Source: Channallabes apus (lineage: Eukaryota; Chordata; Actinopteri; Siluriformes; Clariidae). From it: DNA of 64,000 nt. The notes beneath the pieces were generated by a model that worked only from the letters and a program-made list of their open reading frames with translations, ran no database searches and was not told the origin of the DNA. Where the stretch lies: positions 17,770,277-17,834,276 of the forward strand of contig CM060105.1 in the NCBI GenBank assembly GCA_030522415.1. Reading direction: 5' to 3'. Within the stretch, counting starts at the first letter, position 1. Each line of letters starts with the position of its first letter. Below are positions 1 to 13,159 of the stretch, piece after piece. The translations under genes and the position numbers were made by a program.

Positions 1-900
1 CTGTAATGGTCGGACACATAAACTCTCAGCAACGTGGCATAGACATCAACCAAGATCTGATCTTCTTGATCTGATAATAAACAATAAAGAGCATATGGGA
101 GTATGTCGAGAATGGTGGCTTTAAAGCAGCATGACACCAGGAAGTATTTCCATCCATGCAGCTCTGTGCACTTCTGTAAATGAAACATTAAAAAAAACAA
201 AAAAAAAACAAGCTATGCTGTATTCCAAAATGGTAGTGTCGTGGACTGGCTGACTTTGTGGGGTTCGGAGAAAGGGGGGATAATCTATTCCTTCCCTTTG
301 TGCGGCTGGCCTGCAGGGTAGGCAGAGGAAAACACAGCGAGAGCTCCTCTGTCTTCAATCATATCAAAGCCAAGCTTCTCCATTAGAAGCACAAAGGCAT
401 CTGAAAGCAGAAGAGAGGATAGAGGTCGCCTCTTATTTCCTCTCTAATGCATTCTGGGAAATCGGCTGGATTTATTCCTCCTGCACGGTTTATGGATATG
501 GTAGCATGTGTGCAGCAGACTGCTCATGCTAAATATGTCTGTACTGATGTTCAGAGGGATGCACTGGCTTCACCTCTGTAGGCCGACAGCTCACAGCGTG
601 AACGTATTAATTATGAATAGAGACCTGACTAAATATTGATGGCCATGTGTTGGCTTGAGGGAGTTATCATAAAATGGAGACTTGACTGGCTGTCAGGACG
701 GGGCAAAGGCCAGGAGCGGCCATATGCAGCAACATTTTCGCTGCCATGCTCGTAAAAGGGAAAGTGATTTAGTGGGTGGGGGAAATACTTTAACAGCAGT
801 TTAAGTTTGTTTTGACATTTAAAGGTATTAATCAATGGAGGAAAAATATTATCGCTAAAATAGAATTATATAAATATATGACTAAATAAAAAAAAAAAAA
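1..900. other. Non-coding, mostly unique sequence
   Basis: No gene and no known repeat. The part from about 600 to 780 has a balanced base composition and AT-rich homeobox-like words (TATTAATTATGAATAG), and could be regulatory. Not provable here. Confidence 0.4.
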
Positions 901-911
901 AATAAAAAATA

Positions 912-918
<7 letters not shown>

Positions 919-996
<78 letters not shown>

Positions 997-1038
997 GTAC
1001 TGCTTGTGTGTGTATATATACTATATATATATATATAA
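919..1038. repeat. (TA)n microsatellite
   Basis: TA run 919-992, then TG and TA remnants to 1038, preceded by an A-rich stretch. Open frames of IYIYIY across it are not genes. Confidence 0.95.
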
Positions 1039-1039
1039 T

Positions 1040-4000
1040 AAAATGGTTGGTGTTGTGAATATAACGCGCATCATGATATGCGGAAAATATCCCCATTTGG
1101 GAAAATAAGCTGTATGGTAACAGTAACGTCACTTTGGGGCACGTCTCCTCACATCACCATTGATTGTTTTGAACCCTTTAATAACAATAGGCTTTTATAT
1201 AATGTTATTTAAGCATTAAGTACTGATAAACACACATGTAACAACAGAATTATAGATTCAGCAATTAATCATTAGGTCACTTAACAAGGTAATAATCGTA
1301 AATATTAATACAGATACTGATAGCTTTTAAATTGATACATAGTGTTGCTATTACTAATCAATCATTTAGTCAATTGCCTGTTAAATAAGCAATTATGTGT
1401 CAGGTAAGAATGTTATTATGGAAATAATAATGGTCTTTACTTGTTTAAACGGAGTTACTGGTTTTGTCAGCTTATGAAAATCTGCTTTTGAAAAAAAAAA
1501 AAAAAAAAGAAAAGAAAAACCCTGGCTGATATTCATTGCTCAGCAGCATGTCGAAATCAATAATCATCCTGCTTGCCTGGTTTCCTCCAAAGTCATCCGC
1601 AATTATAAATGCCAGTGAAGATATTTAGATCTTTGTGAGACAGGGGCTTGGCGTGATTTTTGCATCAAGAACCGTAGAGAAACTCCATGTCAATTGTGTC
1701 GTTTTCCTGGATAGGTTTGTGTAACCTCATCCCTGTGTACACAGTTTTCCTTCCTTCTCTCACAGAATTCTAGAGATTATAATTCTGCTGAGGGATTCAT
1801 TATATCTTTTTTTCACCAGTCTTTAGAAACGGTTTCACCCTCCTCCCTCCTCACACGTTCAAAGGCCATGGCTGAAGGGCTCTCTGAAGTCTTCTCGCAT
1901 TAGTTCGTATAAAGCTCTTTATTTAGTGCATTTATAAAGTCAGACACCCCTTCAACTACGACGCATTGTCTCTGCTTCAAGAGTTGTCCTTTTTAAAATA
2001 AATTAAATAATAATAAAAATAATAATAAATAAGTAAATAAATAATCTTCATCATTCATCAGCATGACCGGGTCGTTTTTAATCTCACGGACTGTTCAGAA
2101 ATGATTTCGACGTGTTCAACTTTCAGTATCAGTTCCAATCAGTACCTTATTATTACTCAATCCTAAAGTAAAGGCACCCAAGCTCAAAGGATCATGAGAG
2201 AGGAAGCCGATGTGCCTTCGGCGCACGCTACGTGCTTTCCTGGATCAACACGAGTACAAAAGCAGGCTTGTTCCTGATGAAATCAGAACGTCCAGAACTT
2301 TATTGAAAAACTGATTAAATGAAAATACGCTCTAATCCGAGCCACGCCTGGCGTGTCGCCTCACCTGCACGCCTCTGTTAAACATCTGTAACCTAATTCT
2401 GTTTGCTTTCGATCTACGAGCTTAACTCCATGCCGTCTCAATGAGGTTAAAGCAACATGACGTAGCAGCCGAAATGGCTGCAAGGTGTGATTCCGCTACA
2501 ATGAAAGCCAGTTTAGCCGTTTATTAGTACTGTACACATTAAGCGATACCTTTATTATTGGAGGGTTTTTTTTTCTTAGAAGTAAAAGCGTTCTTTATTT
2601 TTAAGGAATTAAAGAGAGAAATAATTAAAATAATCAAAAAAGTTAAAATGAAGTAATGTAAAAAAAAAACAAAAAAAAACATGCATAATATTTTATAGAT
2701 ATTTAAACAAAATAAAATACAAAAAATTACGCTCAATTCATGTTGATATTTTGGAAATAATTTAGATGAACGGTATGTGTATATACATAAAAAAACAAGT
2801 CTCAGTAGCATCGCTCTGTCATTCTCTTGCTCTCAGAGATCTAAGGCAAAAGCTACTCCTCAATTATTCACACACTTTAAATGGCAGCTGCTGCAGGGTG
2901 TGTTTGTGTGTGTGTGGTGTGTGTGTGTGTGTAAAAGAGAAAAAAGGACCCCTATGGTAGAATCGCATACATTTCACATGTGAATATGTGAGCAATACGC
3001 AATCACATGGCCGTTCCACGTGTTATTCAAGTCACATCACGTGAATATTATGTGCTCAGGTGTGCAAAATGATAAAAGTACCCGATACGTGGAAAAAAAA
3101 AAAGTATCACGTGGAACAAGCACATAGGGAAAATGAAAACATGTGCAGTATGCGTAAGTGGGCGAGGAGGAGTAAAAAAATGTTGTAAAAAAAAAATCCA
3201 GATGTTTGAAAATTCATATGTCATATGACATGGTTGGCTGTTAAAGAAATGGAAAATGATTCCTCATCATGGTGGATCTTTTTAGAGCCTGGTGAAATAA
3301 AACAACATTTTGGACGACGTTAATGTAGGATTTGCTAGAACTACAGTAAGTTTTATTTACTGTTGGTGTGGCATCAAAGGCTTAATTACTTGCCTAATCA
3401 GCTCTAATCAGGTAATTTGTTTGTGTAGTTTATGATGTATTAAAGCATCGGGTTATATGATTTACGTGCACCTCTGTGACTGTTAACAGAGCTTTCTTCT
3501 TTATATACCCTACATGTATCAATATACAAAATATGATTTTATGTCTAAGTAAACATGTACAATGTTCTAAGCTGTACTGAGGAGATCCATAGAGTTTAGA
3601 ATGCATTGGACACTTTGTGTTTAAAACAAACAAACAAACCAAAAAATAAACAAAAAAGCGACGACCTCAGATGTACTGGTTTAGTAACCTAGAGATATTC
3701 ATGTATTCATGATATCAATTCTGAATATAATTTCAGTAAGGTGAAGCTGGAGCGTTGCTGCTGCAAGGCTGCCCTCTATCTGACGCCCGAGAGAAGATCC
3801 GCACCGCACTGAATATATGATGCTTTAACACTGACGTCTTCTTAAGTGTTTGATCTGAACAGTAATAATAATCCCATATCCTGATGTACAGCACAAATAC
3901 AGTGTACAAAACGTGAATGTTTGACCGGCTTGTGTTTCAGGCTGATGGTGTCAGATGGCAGATTTCATAAAGATCTCACATCACTGAGTTTATTAAGACA

Positions 4001-4107
4001 TTCATAAAAGTGTTTAACCACACGGTGGAGATCTAATGTTTAGATCAGCCATAGTCTCTCTCTATTCCTGTCCTGATCTTGGGCATTCCCCATTTGTTTA
4101 TTTTTGT

Positions 4108-4138
<31 letters not shown>

Positions 4139-5049
4139 TAGACTACTCTTTCATGCTTTCGTTCCTCTTTTTCTCTCTTTCATTTGCAATCCATTCTATT
4201 CCATTTCATTCTACTCCATTCAATTCGTCTCTCTCTTTCTCCCCCAGTCTCCGTCTCTCTCTCGCTCTCTGTCCACCCCTCTTGTTTTTCTCTTCTCTTT
4301 TCACATTGTGTCGTCTGTGTGTTTCCATCTCTCACAGCACCATCTCTTTCATTCACTTTTTCTCTCTTTCTCCCTGTCACTCCACCCCCCCCCCCCCACA
4401 CACACAGTCTCTCACACTGTCTATAAATATTTCATCCCCCCCTCTAAGAGAATAAATAATACATCAGGAATCACGCCCAACCCCTCAGCACTACAATTAA
4501 CCTACAGGTTAACATGCTATACAGTATGTGTATGTGTGTGTGTGTGTGTGTGTTTGTGTATTTACAGTGTGTGAAGATGTCGTTCACACATTATTTATTA
4601 GCATAAAGCTTCAGGGCATTTTTTTTTCTTCCATGTAATCCAGAGCTGTTATATTTTTGTCAGTGATTGATTACATCTGCCGAGAGCACGTACAGCTGGA
4701 GCTGAGCGTGGGCGTCCTGTCAGCTGTCAATCAAATCTGTAATTGATGATCTGACCAATCCTGTGTCTGCTCAACCCCCTGCCAAGGAAACGTGTACTGT
4801 ATCTACTCGGCACAGCCGCCCGTCAGTCAGCGCTTAAAGCCCACACGGTGTCACTCAGGGCCTGGGTCATGCTGCTTTACTCCTCCTGTACATGCTTCCT
4901 TTACTTACTAAACTCACAAAACCATGGGGTCTGGATAACAAAAAAAAAAAAAACATCTCGAGCACTTTTTAAGCTAATGTCTTGACATAAAGAAAAGTTT
5001 GATGTGGTTTTCAGATACATCACAGATTTTCTTTGGATGAATTTATATT
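1040..5049. other. AT-rich intergenic sequence
   Basis: No gene seen. It contains A-runs, three CACGTG motifs (3017, 3038, 3108), a pyrimidine-rich tract (4111-4440) and a TG run (about 4530-4555). The rest is unassigned. Confidence 0.5.
4111..4135 (+). repeat. (TC)n tract in a pyrimidine-rich region
   Basis: CT dinucleotides followed by about 300 bases of C/T-rich sequence to 4440, including C-runs. The Ser/Leu-rich open frames here are low-complexity artefacts. Confidence 0.9.
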
Positions 5050-5940
5050 CAGCTAGCTAGTCCACTAATTATGTGTCTTAGTTAGCTTTTATTAATTTCT
5101 GTCAACTTTACTTTTTTGTAATGTACCTAATTTTTAGTAAATTTATATTTATATTTTAGTACATTTATAGTGTTAATCTGTTTTGTATCATCTAGTCAGC
5201 TAATTAGGTGTCTTAGTTAGCTAGTTAGCTTTTGTTCATTTCTGTCAACTTTACTTTTTTGTAATGTATCTAATTTTAAGTAAATTTATAGAATTAATCT
5301 GTTTTGTCTCAGCTAGTCAGCTAATTGGGTGTCTTAGTTAGCTAGTTAGCTTCTGTTAATTTATGTTGTCTTTTTGTAAGGTACTTAGTATTTAGTAAAT
5401 GTATAGAATGAATCTGTTTTGTCTCAGCTAGTCAGCTAATTGGGTGTCTTAGTTAGCTAGTTAGCTTCTGTTAATTTATGTTGTCTTTTTGTAAGGTACT
5501 TAGTATTTAGTAAATGTATAGAATGAATCTGTTTTGTCTCAGCAAGTCAGCTAATTAGGTGTCTTAGTTAGCTAGTTAGCCTTTGTTCATTTATGTTGTC
5601 TTTTTGTAAGGTACTTAGTTTTTAGTACATTTATAGTGTTAATCTGTTTTGTATCAGCTAGTCAGCTAATTGGGTGTCTTAGTTAGCTAGTTAGCTTCTG
5701 GTAATTTATATTGTCTTTTTGTAAGGTACTTAGTATTTAGTAAATGTATAGAATTAATCTGTTTTGTCTCAGCTAGTCAGCTAATTAGGTGTCTTAGTTA
5801 GCCTTTGTTCATTTATGTTGTCTTTTTGTAAGGTACTTAGTTTTTAGTAAATTTGTAGTGTTAATCTGTTTTGTCTCAGCTAGTCAGCTGTCTTAGTTAG
5901 CTTTTGTTAATTTATGTTGTTTTTATGCAGCACCTTACAT
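5050..5940 (+). repeat. Minisatellite with 115-bp unit
   Basis: The landmark GTCAGCTAAT recurs at 5316, 5431, 5546, 5661 and 5776, exactly 115 bases apart. Variant units begin at 5060 and 5195, and a shortened last unit at 5883. Each unit contains TTAGTTAGCTAGTTAGC, TTTTTGTAAGGTACTTAGT and AATCTGTTTTGTCTCAGC. Total about seven and a half units. Confidence 0.9.
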
Positions 5941-6115
5941 TTACATTTAGGCATTTAGACTTACATTTTTTAAAATCTCATTATACATCTGAGCAGTTGA
6001 GGGTTAAGGGCCTTGCTCAAGGGCCCAACAGTGGTAACTTGGTGGTTGTGGGGTTTGAACCTGGTACCTTCCGAACCGTAGTCCAATGCCTTAACCACTG
6101 AGCTACTCCTGGCCA
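5935..6115 (+). repeat. Interspersed repeat of the GGCATTTGGCAGACGCT family, copy 1
   Basis: ACATTTACATTTAGGCATTT, then TACATCTGAGCAGTTGAGGG, TTAAGGGCCTTGCTCAAGGG, GGTTTGAACCTGG and AACCACTGAGCTACTCCTGG. It ends about 80 bases before the tRNA-headed repeat at 6193. Confidence 0.65.
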
Positions 6116-6192
6116 CCTTGGTTCAGGAGGAATGATATTTCATTTTACTGTGTACTGAACAGTATATGGTTAAAATGACAATAAAAACTTAT

Positions 6193-6490
6193 TGGCAGCA
6201 TGGTGGCTTTGTGGTTAGCACAGTCGACTCGCAGCTCCAGGGTCCGGGTTTGATTCACGCCTCTGGTCTGCTGCCTGGTGGGTTTCCTCCAGGTACTACA
6301 GTTGCCTCCCACAGTCCAAAGACATGCAGATTAGACTGATTGACATTCCCAAATTGCCCATAGTGTGTGAATGAGTGTGTATGTGCCCTTCGATGGATTG
6401 GCACCCCACCTCATACCCTCAGTCTCCTGGGATAGGCCCCAGGCCCCTCATGGCCCTATATACAGGATAAAGCTGTATAGGCGATAAGTG
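6193..6490 (+). repeat. Teleost interspersed repeat with tRNA-like head, copy 1
   Basis: Starts GCAGCATGGTGGCTTTGTGG then TTAGCACAGTCGACTCGCAG. It contains CACAGTCCAAAGACATGCAG and ends near GGCCCTATATACAGGATAAA. It is the same family as 20641-20990, one of the commonest fish repeats. It has a tRNA-like B-box (GGTCCGGGTTTGATTC). Family name not assigned. Confidence 0.7.
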
Positions 6491-6494
6491 ATGG

Positions 6495-9400
6495 AGTAAT
6501 ATTTTTCGATTAAATTAATTTCTTAGTCAAAGGTAGTTTTTCAGGATTTTTAAAATTATTTTTATTTAAAGAACAGTTGGTGTTTTAATTTGGAGCCTCA
6601 AAACCTTTACAACTGCAGGAACAACATACTGCTGTACATAGAACAGTTTTGGTCCATAGCTACTCATTCTAAAAATGTCTTAGTAAATCTTAGTAATTTA
6701 TATACATTTAAACAGATCAGAGCACACTGAGCGACTGCCCTTGGCTTTCCATTGTATGTCAGTTTATAATGTGAACAGCTTTTCAGTGTCAGATTTTTCC
6801 TTTTTTTTCATATGATAGACATGCGATGAATAGAGATTAAGTTGAACACCGCTGCATGAGTATTCCTCATTTGATTAGTTTGATCGTAAGTCTTTTTTCT
6901 TTAACACAGCGCTTCCTGCTTCTCAGGATGCCAGTGCTAAGAGAGAAATAGAAGGAAGGAAAGCTAAGAAAGCACATAAAAAGGGAGTCTGTCGAGGAAC
7001 CTGAGCTCATAATTATCAAGGTGGAGAGTAACCATTAGTGTGTGAGTGTGCGCTGTGTGGCCTCGGGCAACAAGCCCCTGAGGTTCAGACTGAAGACGCG
7101 GAGACTGTGACTAATCTGCAAGTGCTCTGTGCTTCAGCCAAAGACTAAAAGTTCAGGCCAAGCTTTATTGCTGAAAAAAAAAAATGAACTCATTTTATAA
7201 TGTTATGCAATCGAGTTGCAATACTGTGCAATGAAACACTGCCCTATTCAGCTTAACCAGCCCCAGAGGTCACAGCGTTGCCGATAAAACTTTACCAAAT
7301 CACATTATCACGCTGCTCATTGTTCTCGAGCCTGTTCTGAGATTAAGACGCTCTAATAACAGATCTGGCTCTTTTGAGCTCTTATGAATGGAGGTCTAAA
7401 TATCCAATCTAGTATACACTCATCTCTGTGACTAATCACCACCCACATAATACTGTAATATTGTGTGCAAACAGAGATGAAGACAAACTGCCGCCGCTGC
7501 TTCAAAACCCACACATTAAAGCAGATTAGGCGGGGTTTTATGGGAGATAGGGTTCTCCTGTTGCTCTTTTTTTCCGTGGAGATTTTTCAGCCAGAGTTTT
7601 GAGAAGTGTGTTCCTGGTGCTCCTGTTTTTTTTCTTTTCTTCTTTTTCTTCTGTTAAATAATGGTAATGGCAAGCATCCTTGCAGTTCACGGAGCTGTGA
7701 GAAATTGCCCTCGTTCAACTGAATAGATTTGTTAAAGGCCCCCGGTGGATGGGAGAGGGCAAGGCCCGACAGCCTGGGCCTCGTGTTCAACGCCAGCCCG
7801 ATCGGAGGTACCCGGCATGAGGCCAGCTTCCCTGCCGCTCCCCCTCCCCCGCTCCTCTTCCTCCGTCACGCTGAGATAATCACGTTTGTGTTGAGGACTA
7901 TGTGCTCTTTTGACAGTCATCATCCCCTCATTGATCCCATTACGCCCAAGCCTCTATTGTTCTCCAAAGTGTTTGAAATGCCTATTGGAGGCGAAGGGGA
8001 GGGTCCAGCTTTTCTCAATCCTGTCAATCAATTGGTACATTTTTCTCGCTGTTGCCATAGTCCAGGGTGAGAGGTTAGGAAGACGGTGAATGAGAGCTGA
8101 CGAAGCGATAATAATGGTATATTCGAGACTGTCTTTTCTGCTGTGAATTCCCCAGGCAGACTAACACACAGCGAGTAAATGAAGACATGTTTGGATACCA
8201 CGGCCACGCTGAGAGGGTGAGGGGGGGAGACACCATGGTTTGAAGACTAAATAGGCTTAGCCCAATCTTACCCATGAGTCTTGAGGAGAAACCCCCACTG
8301 AATTTGTGGCCCTTTGGAGGCTCTTTGTTCTTCAGCTCATAAGCTCTGCCGAGGAGCTGGACTGACCTGGCTGGATTGACACAGGCTTCTATGGGTTTGT
8401 TTTTTTAGCTGTGATTCGGCCTATCAATTGTATACTAGTCTTTTTGTTGGAGAATGAAAGCTCGGAGTGATGATTTCAGGGCGGGGGGGGGGGGGGGGTG
8501 GCTAAAGAAAACCCTAACTTGCTTAACTTTGAAATGAGACACTGAGTCAGAGTGTGAACCATTTATTATAGCGAGGTAAAGAAAGAAAATTACTTTACAT
8601 AAACGGATCAAAAGGTTACGTGTCAACACAGAGGCTAATGCCAGATGTTTCAGTAACTGCTCCTAACAAGTTTTTATTTATTTAAAGTTATAGTTCTTTT
8701 GAAAAGTTTTAATTTATTTCCCCATATTTGGGATACAACGTTTCTTTACTGGTGTAAATTATTTTTCTCTCCAAGCTACAAGGATTTGAAAAATAAAGCA
8801 CGATTATAGCATTCAGTTTAGTGTTGTCTAATGTTGCTCATATTTACCCTCACCTCAGAAGGTTGTTCAGTAAACTCAGATATATAGAAAGGAACTAAAA
8901 TCAGAGTGTTAAATGTTCATAGCTCCATCTTGAGGCCTGAGTTTGCTTGGTTCCTCATAGTTTGGTTCCTTTACAAAGCAGCATCAGGTGTAAGATACAT
9001 TATAATAAGTATATCTTAAAGAAAATTAAGATGAGCATGAATTGTGTTTATATATAGTCAATTAAAACTCATTAAAATTTTATTTTGCTGAACCGCTGTT
9101 GTACTTTGACTATAAAATCTCTGACTATTATTAAACGTTTTGCAATGTATGTAGGCCCTCTGCAAGTGAGGATTATAGAATATCTACTGTATATTTTGTT
9201 TGAAATTCAAATGTATTTTTTCTATGCAGTTGAAGATCTAGTCTTTACAGAAACACATGTCCAAAAGCAGAACAACCAGTAAAACAATTTGAATGGTCTA
9301 AGTTGGCATAGTAAAATTTCAGGTGTTGATTGAATCACAACATCAATGTGTGCATTACCTAACATGCAAGAAAAAAAAAAAAGCAAAGAGACTATAGCTT

Positions 9401-9773
9401 TGGCAGCAAAACATTCTTTCACTTTTTGGCACAGCTTAAAACTCGAACAGCAATCAAAAACAGTGTAGATGTTACGAGTCCTTTTACGACTGCACACAAA
9501 GTGCTGATCATACAGTAGGTGTGCAAATTACTTAAACAAATATTACTATAGCTTTGATTATACTTCAAAGTAAATAGAAACGAAAAAGGGGGAAAAAAAG
9601 AATGTATTTAGGAGACACCTAAAACGTGACCCAATAAACCATCAAGTAATTCAAAATGCTCCTCAAAAAACTGTAGGGCTCCTGCCTTAGCCAAGCTAAT
9701 ACTACTAGCAAGCTAGCAAAGAAAAGTCTCACATCAAACAAAGCTTGCTAACTACAAAAACCACAGCCATTTA

Positions 9774-9807
<34 letters not shown>

Positions 9808-9990
9808 TTTTAGGCCAAAAAATGGAAGTATGTATCTGATGCTGATCTAGTGAAAACTTTTGATATTTGGTATTTATGTCCATCCACAAGTCATCCAGCA
9901 CATTGGGCAAGGGATACACTCCATGCTGGTGATATGTCCGTCGTTTCTGTGGCAGTTACTTAAGGGGTCGGAACGCCAGCTTGACACTGA
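6495..9990. other. Intergenic sequence with a possible conserved block
   Basis: No supported gene. The segment about 7700-8370 is repeat-free and of mixed composition, unlike the AT-rich sequence after 8640. It is a candidate regulatory element. A TA/T-run lies at 9773-9811. Confidence 0.4.
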
Positions 9991-10004
9991 TTATCATTCA
10001 CACA

Positions 10005-10112
10005 CTATAGTGATTTGGGAATGCCAATTAGCCTAAACGGCATGTCTTTGGACTGTGGGAGGAAACTGGAGGAAACCGAGGCAGGAAAATCCTAAGAGCA
10101 TCACCAGGACTG
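10005..10112 (-). repeat. Same tRNA-headed repeat, middle fragment, reversed
   Basis: The reverse strand carries TCCAAAGACATGCCGTTTAG and AATTGGCATTCCCAAATCAC, the central part of the repeat described at 20641. Confidence 0.5.
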
Positions 10113-11479
10113 TAGGTGGTGTTGTGTCTTTGTGATTTAGATGAAACCAAACTCAAACATTCTGGCCAAGTATGCATCAGCATTTGCCCTAAAGCAGTGT
10201 CAACTCTGATGGTGGGTCACTTATTCTTTGTTTGCAGTGCAGAGACTCTTGTAAAAATTTATGATGTATCAAACCTCCAGGGATTTTATGATAAAACCTA
10301 AATGATTAACAAATTTTAAGATTTTATCTAAAAATTATATTATTTCTTTCATCATTATCCTTAGGAGGAATTATGGAAGATAATGAACAGAAAAATATAT
10401 TCAGATCAGCAACAGTTTAGAGAAACCAAAGAAAATATTTTTAAGCCTAAAAATTATGTTTAAACTACACATCTTAAAAGAAATACAACTAATTTAGTAC
10501 TGTCATGTCAATTGGTGTCGGACTACAACTCGCGAGAAAACGGCAAACAAAGCTCACCTCATTGCTGATCAAGCACACCCAACACACCGTAGCCTTGTTA
10601 AGGCCATTTGTGTCGCTTCTTTAAAAAAAAATAAGGCCTTTTACCTGCACCTGCAACCATCTCTTTTGCCTCAATCTCGAATGTATACTTTATTTTATAT
10701 GTCCTTTCTGGGTCATTTAGATGAGGGGTGCCAATAATTTTAAGACTGACTTTAAAGACTTAAAGAATGTAATAAAATATCAATATGCTTTTAGCTGAAG
10801 GCTTTTCTTATCTTCTAGACAACTTTACTCATATTCATCTCATAATCAACTCCAGGGTAATTCGACAAACACCACCACTTTTCACTTGACCTCAACTCAA
10901 ATGGAATACAGCAGAGTGTTATGCTGATCATATCTCTTAACGTGCAGAAGAAACAGCAGAAATCAGTGTCTGACGGAGACGATTGGTTGATTTATGACCC
11001 TACAATGTGCCCCCGAGCTTCGAAAGGCAGACTACAATTACCCCAATAAACCTTGTTCTTTTCATCCGAGACTCTCTGGTTGACTCTGTGTGGTCTCTCT
11101 GTGCTCCTGGAAAGTGCATTCATCACCTCTTTCTTTATAAATCAACCGCAATGTTCCCGCTGTGACCTGCAGCTCTCATGGAGCACATTTGATTTCACTT
11201 TTGATGCTTGTTTTGTTTTTATTAAGGTGAGTTATTGATCTTTTACTGCAACACCCTGAGACTCAAATGTAAACAACTGAAAGGAAAAAACAGTCTTAAC
11301 AATTTATATATAAAAGAATACCTGAGAGCCTCATGATCGACCCTCATGTGGCCACTTAAAGATTGTCAGACTCTTTTAGAGTCACAAAAGTAAATGCTTT
11401 ACTCCCGTTACAGAATAAAGTCAGACATTTCAGCCTCGGACCTTCATAGTTGAGGTTTTGGACCTTCATAGTTGAGGTT

Positions 11480-11710
11480 TTGATTCCAGCCTTAGGTCTC
11501 TGGTGGGTTTTCCTCAGGGTAATCTGGTTTCTTCCCACGGTCCAAAGGATTAGGCTAATTGGCATTCCCAAATTGCCCATTGTGTGTGTGTGTACCCTGT
11601 GATGGATTGGCACCCCGTCCATGGTGTACCCCGCCTTGTGCCCTAAGTCTCCTGGGATAGACTGCAGGCCCATTAAAATACTGTATACAGGATAAAAGCA
11701 GGGTGGGTAG
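11480..11710 (+). repeat. Same tRNA-headed repeat, head lost
   Basis: Contains GGTGGGTTTTCCTCAGGGTA, TTCCCAAATTGCCCATTGTG, GATGGATTGGCACCCCGTCC and TATACAGGATAAAAGCAG, but lacks the tRNA-like head. Confidence 0.6.
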
Positions 11711-11999
11711 GTACTGTAGGTAGGTAGGTCTATGATTCAATCCCCTGTTGGTGAGAGAGACCAGATGAGAATTGCCAGATTAGTTAAAGATGACAAAGTC
11801 TACCTTCACTCAAGTAACCACGCTTTGCAACCATGGTGAGATGAAGCCTGTTAACCCTTGAGGTGGTGGGATGAAAAGAAGGCCACACTAGTCTCTATTC
11901 CTCTCAGCCGAAAAAGAGGAGTCAAACCTGACAGCTGAGGAATAGGGAATGATTCCCTAAGCTTAAACTTTCTTTAGTTTCACTCATCAGACCATTTCC

Positions 12000-12190
12000 T
12001 ACCATGTGGAAGGCCTTGGTTTGATTCCCACCCAATGCCCAAACCCCAGCCACTGGATGCAGTGCCAGTCCCGGACGCAGATAAATGGGAGGGTTGCGTC
12101 AGGAAGGGCATCCGGCATAAAACCCGAGCCAAACTTGTTGTGCGGATAAGTTGGTTCACTGTAGTGACCCCTCGGTGGCACAATCCAAAG
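12000..12190 (+). repeat. Teleost repeat with GCGTCAGGAAGGGCATCCGG core
   Basis: Contains GGTTTGATTCCCACCC, GTTGCGTCAGGAAGGGCATC, CGGCATAAAACC and TAGTGACCCCTCGGTGGC. This core is widespread in fish genomes as the 3' end of a SINE/LINE-type family. The 81- and 120-codon frames over it are not genes. Confidence 0.55.
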
Positions 12191-12505
12191 CTTGACAACA
12201 ACAAACAAATATACCATATACAATATAATAACCACAGCACACAAGTCACTAAATGTGGAAACATTACAACCATGTTGTAAATAAAAATGTTAAAAAAAAA
12301 AAAAAAAGTTCTTATTGTACAAGAAAAAAATTCCTTTTGCACATGGCATCCTCTGTCTATTATCTCTGGAATAGTGTCTTTTTTTTTTTTTTTTTTCCTT
12401 AGGCAGTATCGCGCTTGCAGTGCTCAGTAATTTCAGTTACACGGAACGAAGCTGCGAATGACAGGTCAGTGGGAACAGGTGTGTAGAAGAATTCATTACA
12501 GCTAA

Positions 12506-12507
<2 letters not shown>

Positions 12508-12565
<58 letters not shown>
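12508..12565 (+). repeat. (TG)n microsatellite
   Basis: Uninterrupted TG run of about 29 units. Confidence 0.95.
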
Positions 12566-12566
<1 letters not shown>

Positions 12567-12888
12567 ATGGTTCAGGAGGCAAATAGAGCATTAACTTCCA
12601 ATTGACCCATTACATCTTTTAGTCTATTAGATGGTGGCTTCCTCTCAGAATGATAGTCAACCTATTACTTCTCGGATGGTGTATGTACAAAAATGAGTGG
12701 ACTTTAATATGTACATATGTACATGTATGTACTATCTGTATGTACATATGTGTGATTGAGGAAACACCCGCTCGGGCTACCTTGTATTAAATCATTGGAC
12801 CTCACCACTTTGAGTGCAAAATGATTTACAGTTCATAAAATAGACAGTGGGTAAGTAATTATGATTCTGAATAACTTTGCCTGCATAT

Positions 12889-13078
12889 TTACATTTAGGC
12901 ATTTGGCATACACCCTTCTCCAGAGCGACTTAAATAAAAAAAAAATTATACATCTGAGCAGTTGAAGGTTAAGGGCCTTGCTCAAGCACCCAACAGTGGT
13001 AACTAGGTGATCATGGGGTTTGAATCTTGGACCTCCTGAACTGTAGTCTAATGCCACTGAGCTACCATTAACCCCTTT
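12889..13078 (+). repeat. GGCATTTGGCAGACGCT family repeat, copy 2
   Basis: Starts TTTACATTTAGGCATTTGGC, then CAGAGCGACTTA, AAGGGCCTTGCTCAAGCACC and GCCACTGAGCTACCATTAAC. The order of motifs is the same as at 20402. Confidence 0.65.
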
Positions 13079-13159
13079 CAAAGGGAATATCCATGTGAAG
13101 AAATTCTATCTGCATAACCTCTACATCCTAACACAACTGGTATATTATCAATTATATAC

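Noticed and set aside
866..1132. Open frame rich in IYIY on the minus strand
   Set aside because: It is a translation of the TA microsatellite, with no other content.
4036..4574. Overlapping Ser/Leu/Pro-rich open frames of up to 156 codons
   Set aside because: Low-complexity CT-rich sequence lacks stops in several frames at once; no domain and no splice context.
5050..5940. CRISPR-like array
   Set aside because: The whole 115-bp unit repeats with no unique spacers; it is a vertebrate minisatellite.
11980..12342. 120- and 81-codon frames on both strands
   Set aside because: They lie over a common fish repeat; the apparent protein is repeat-derived.
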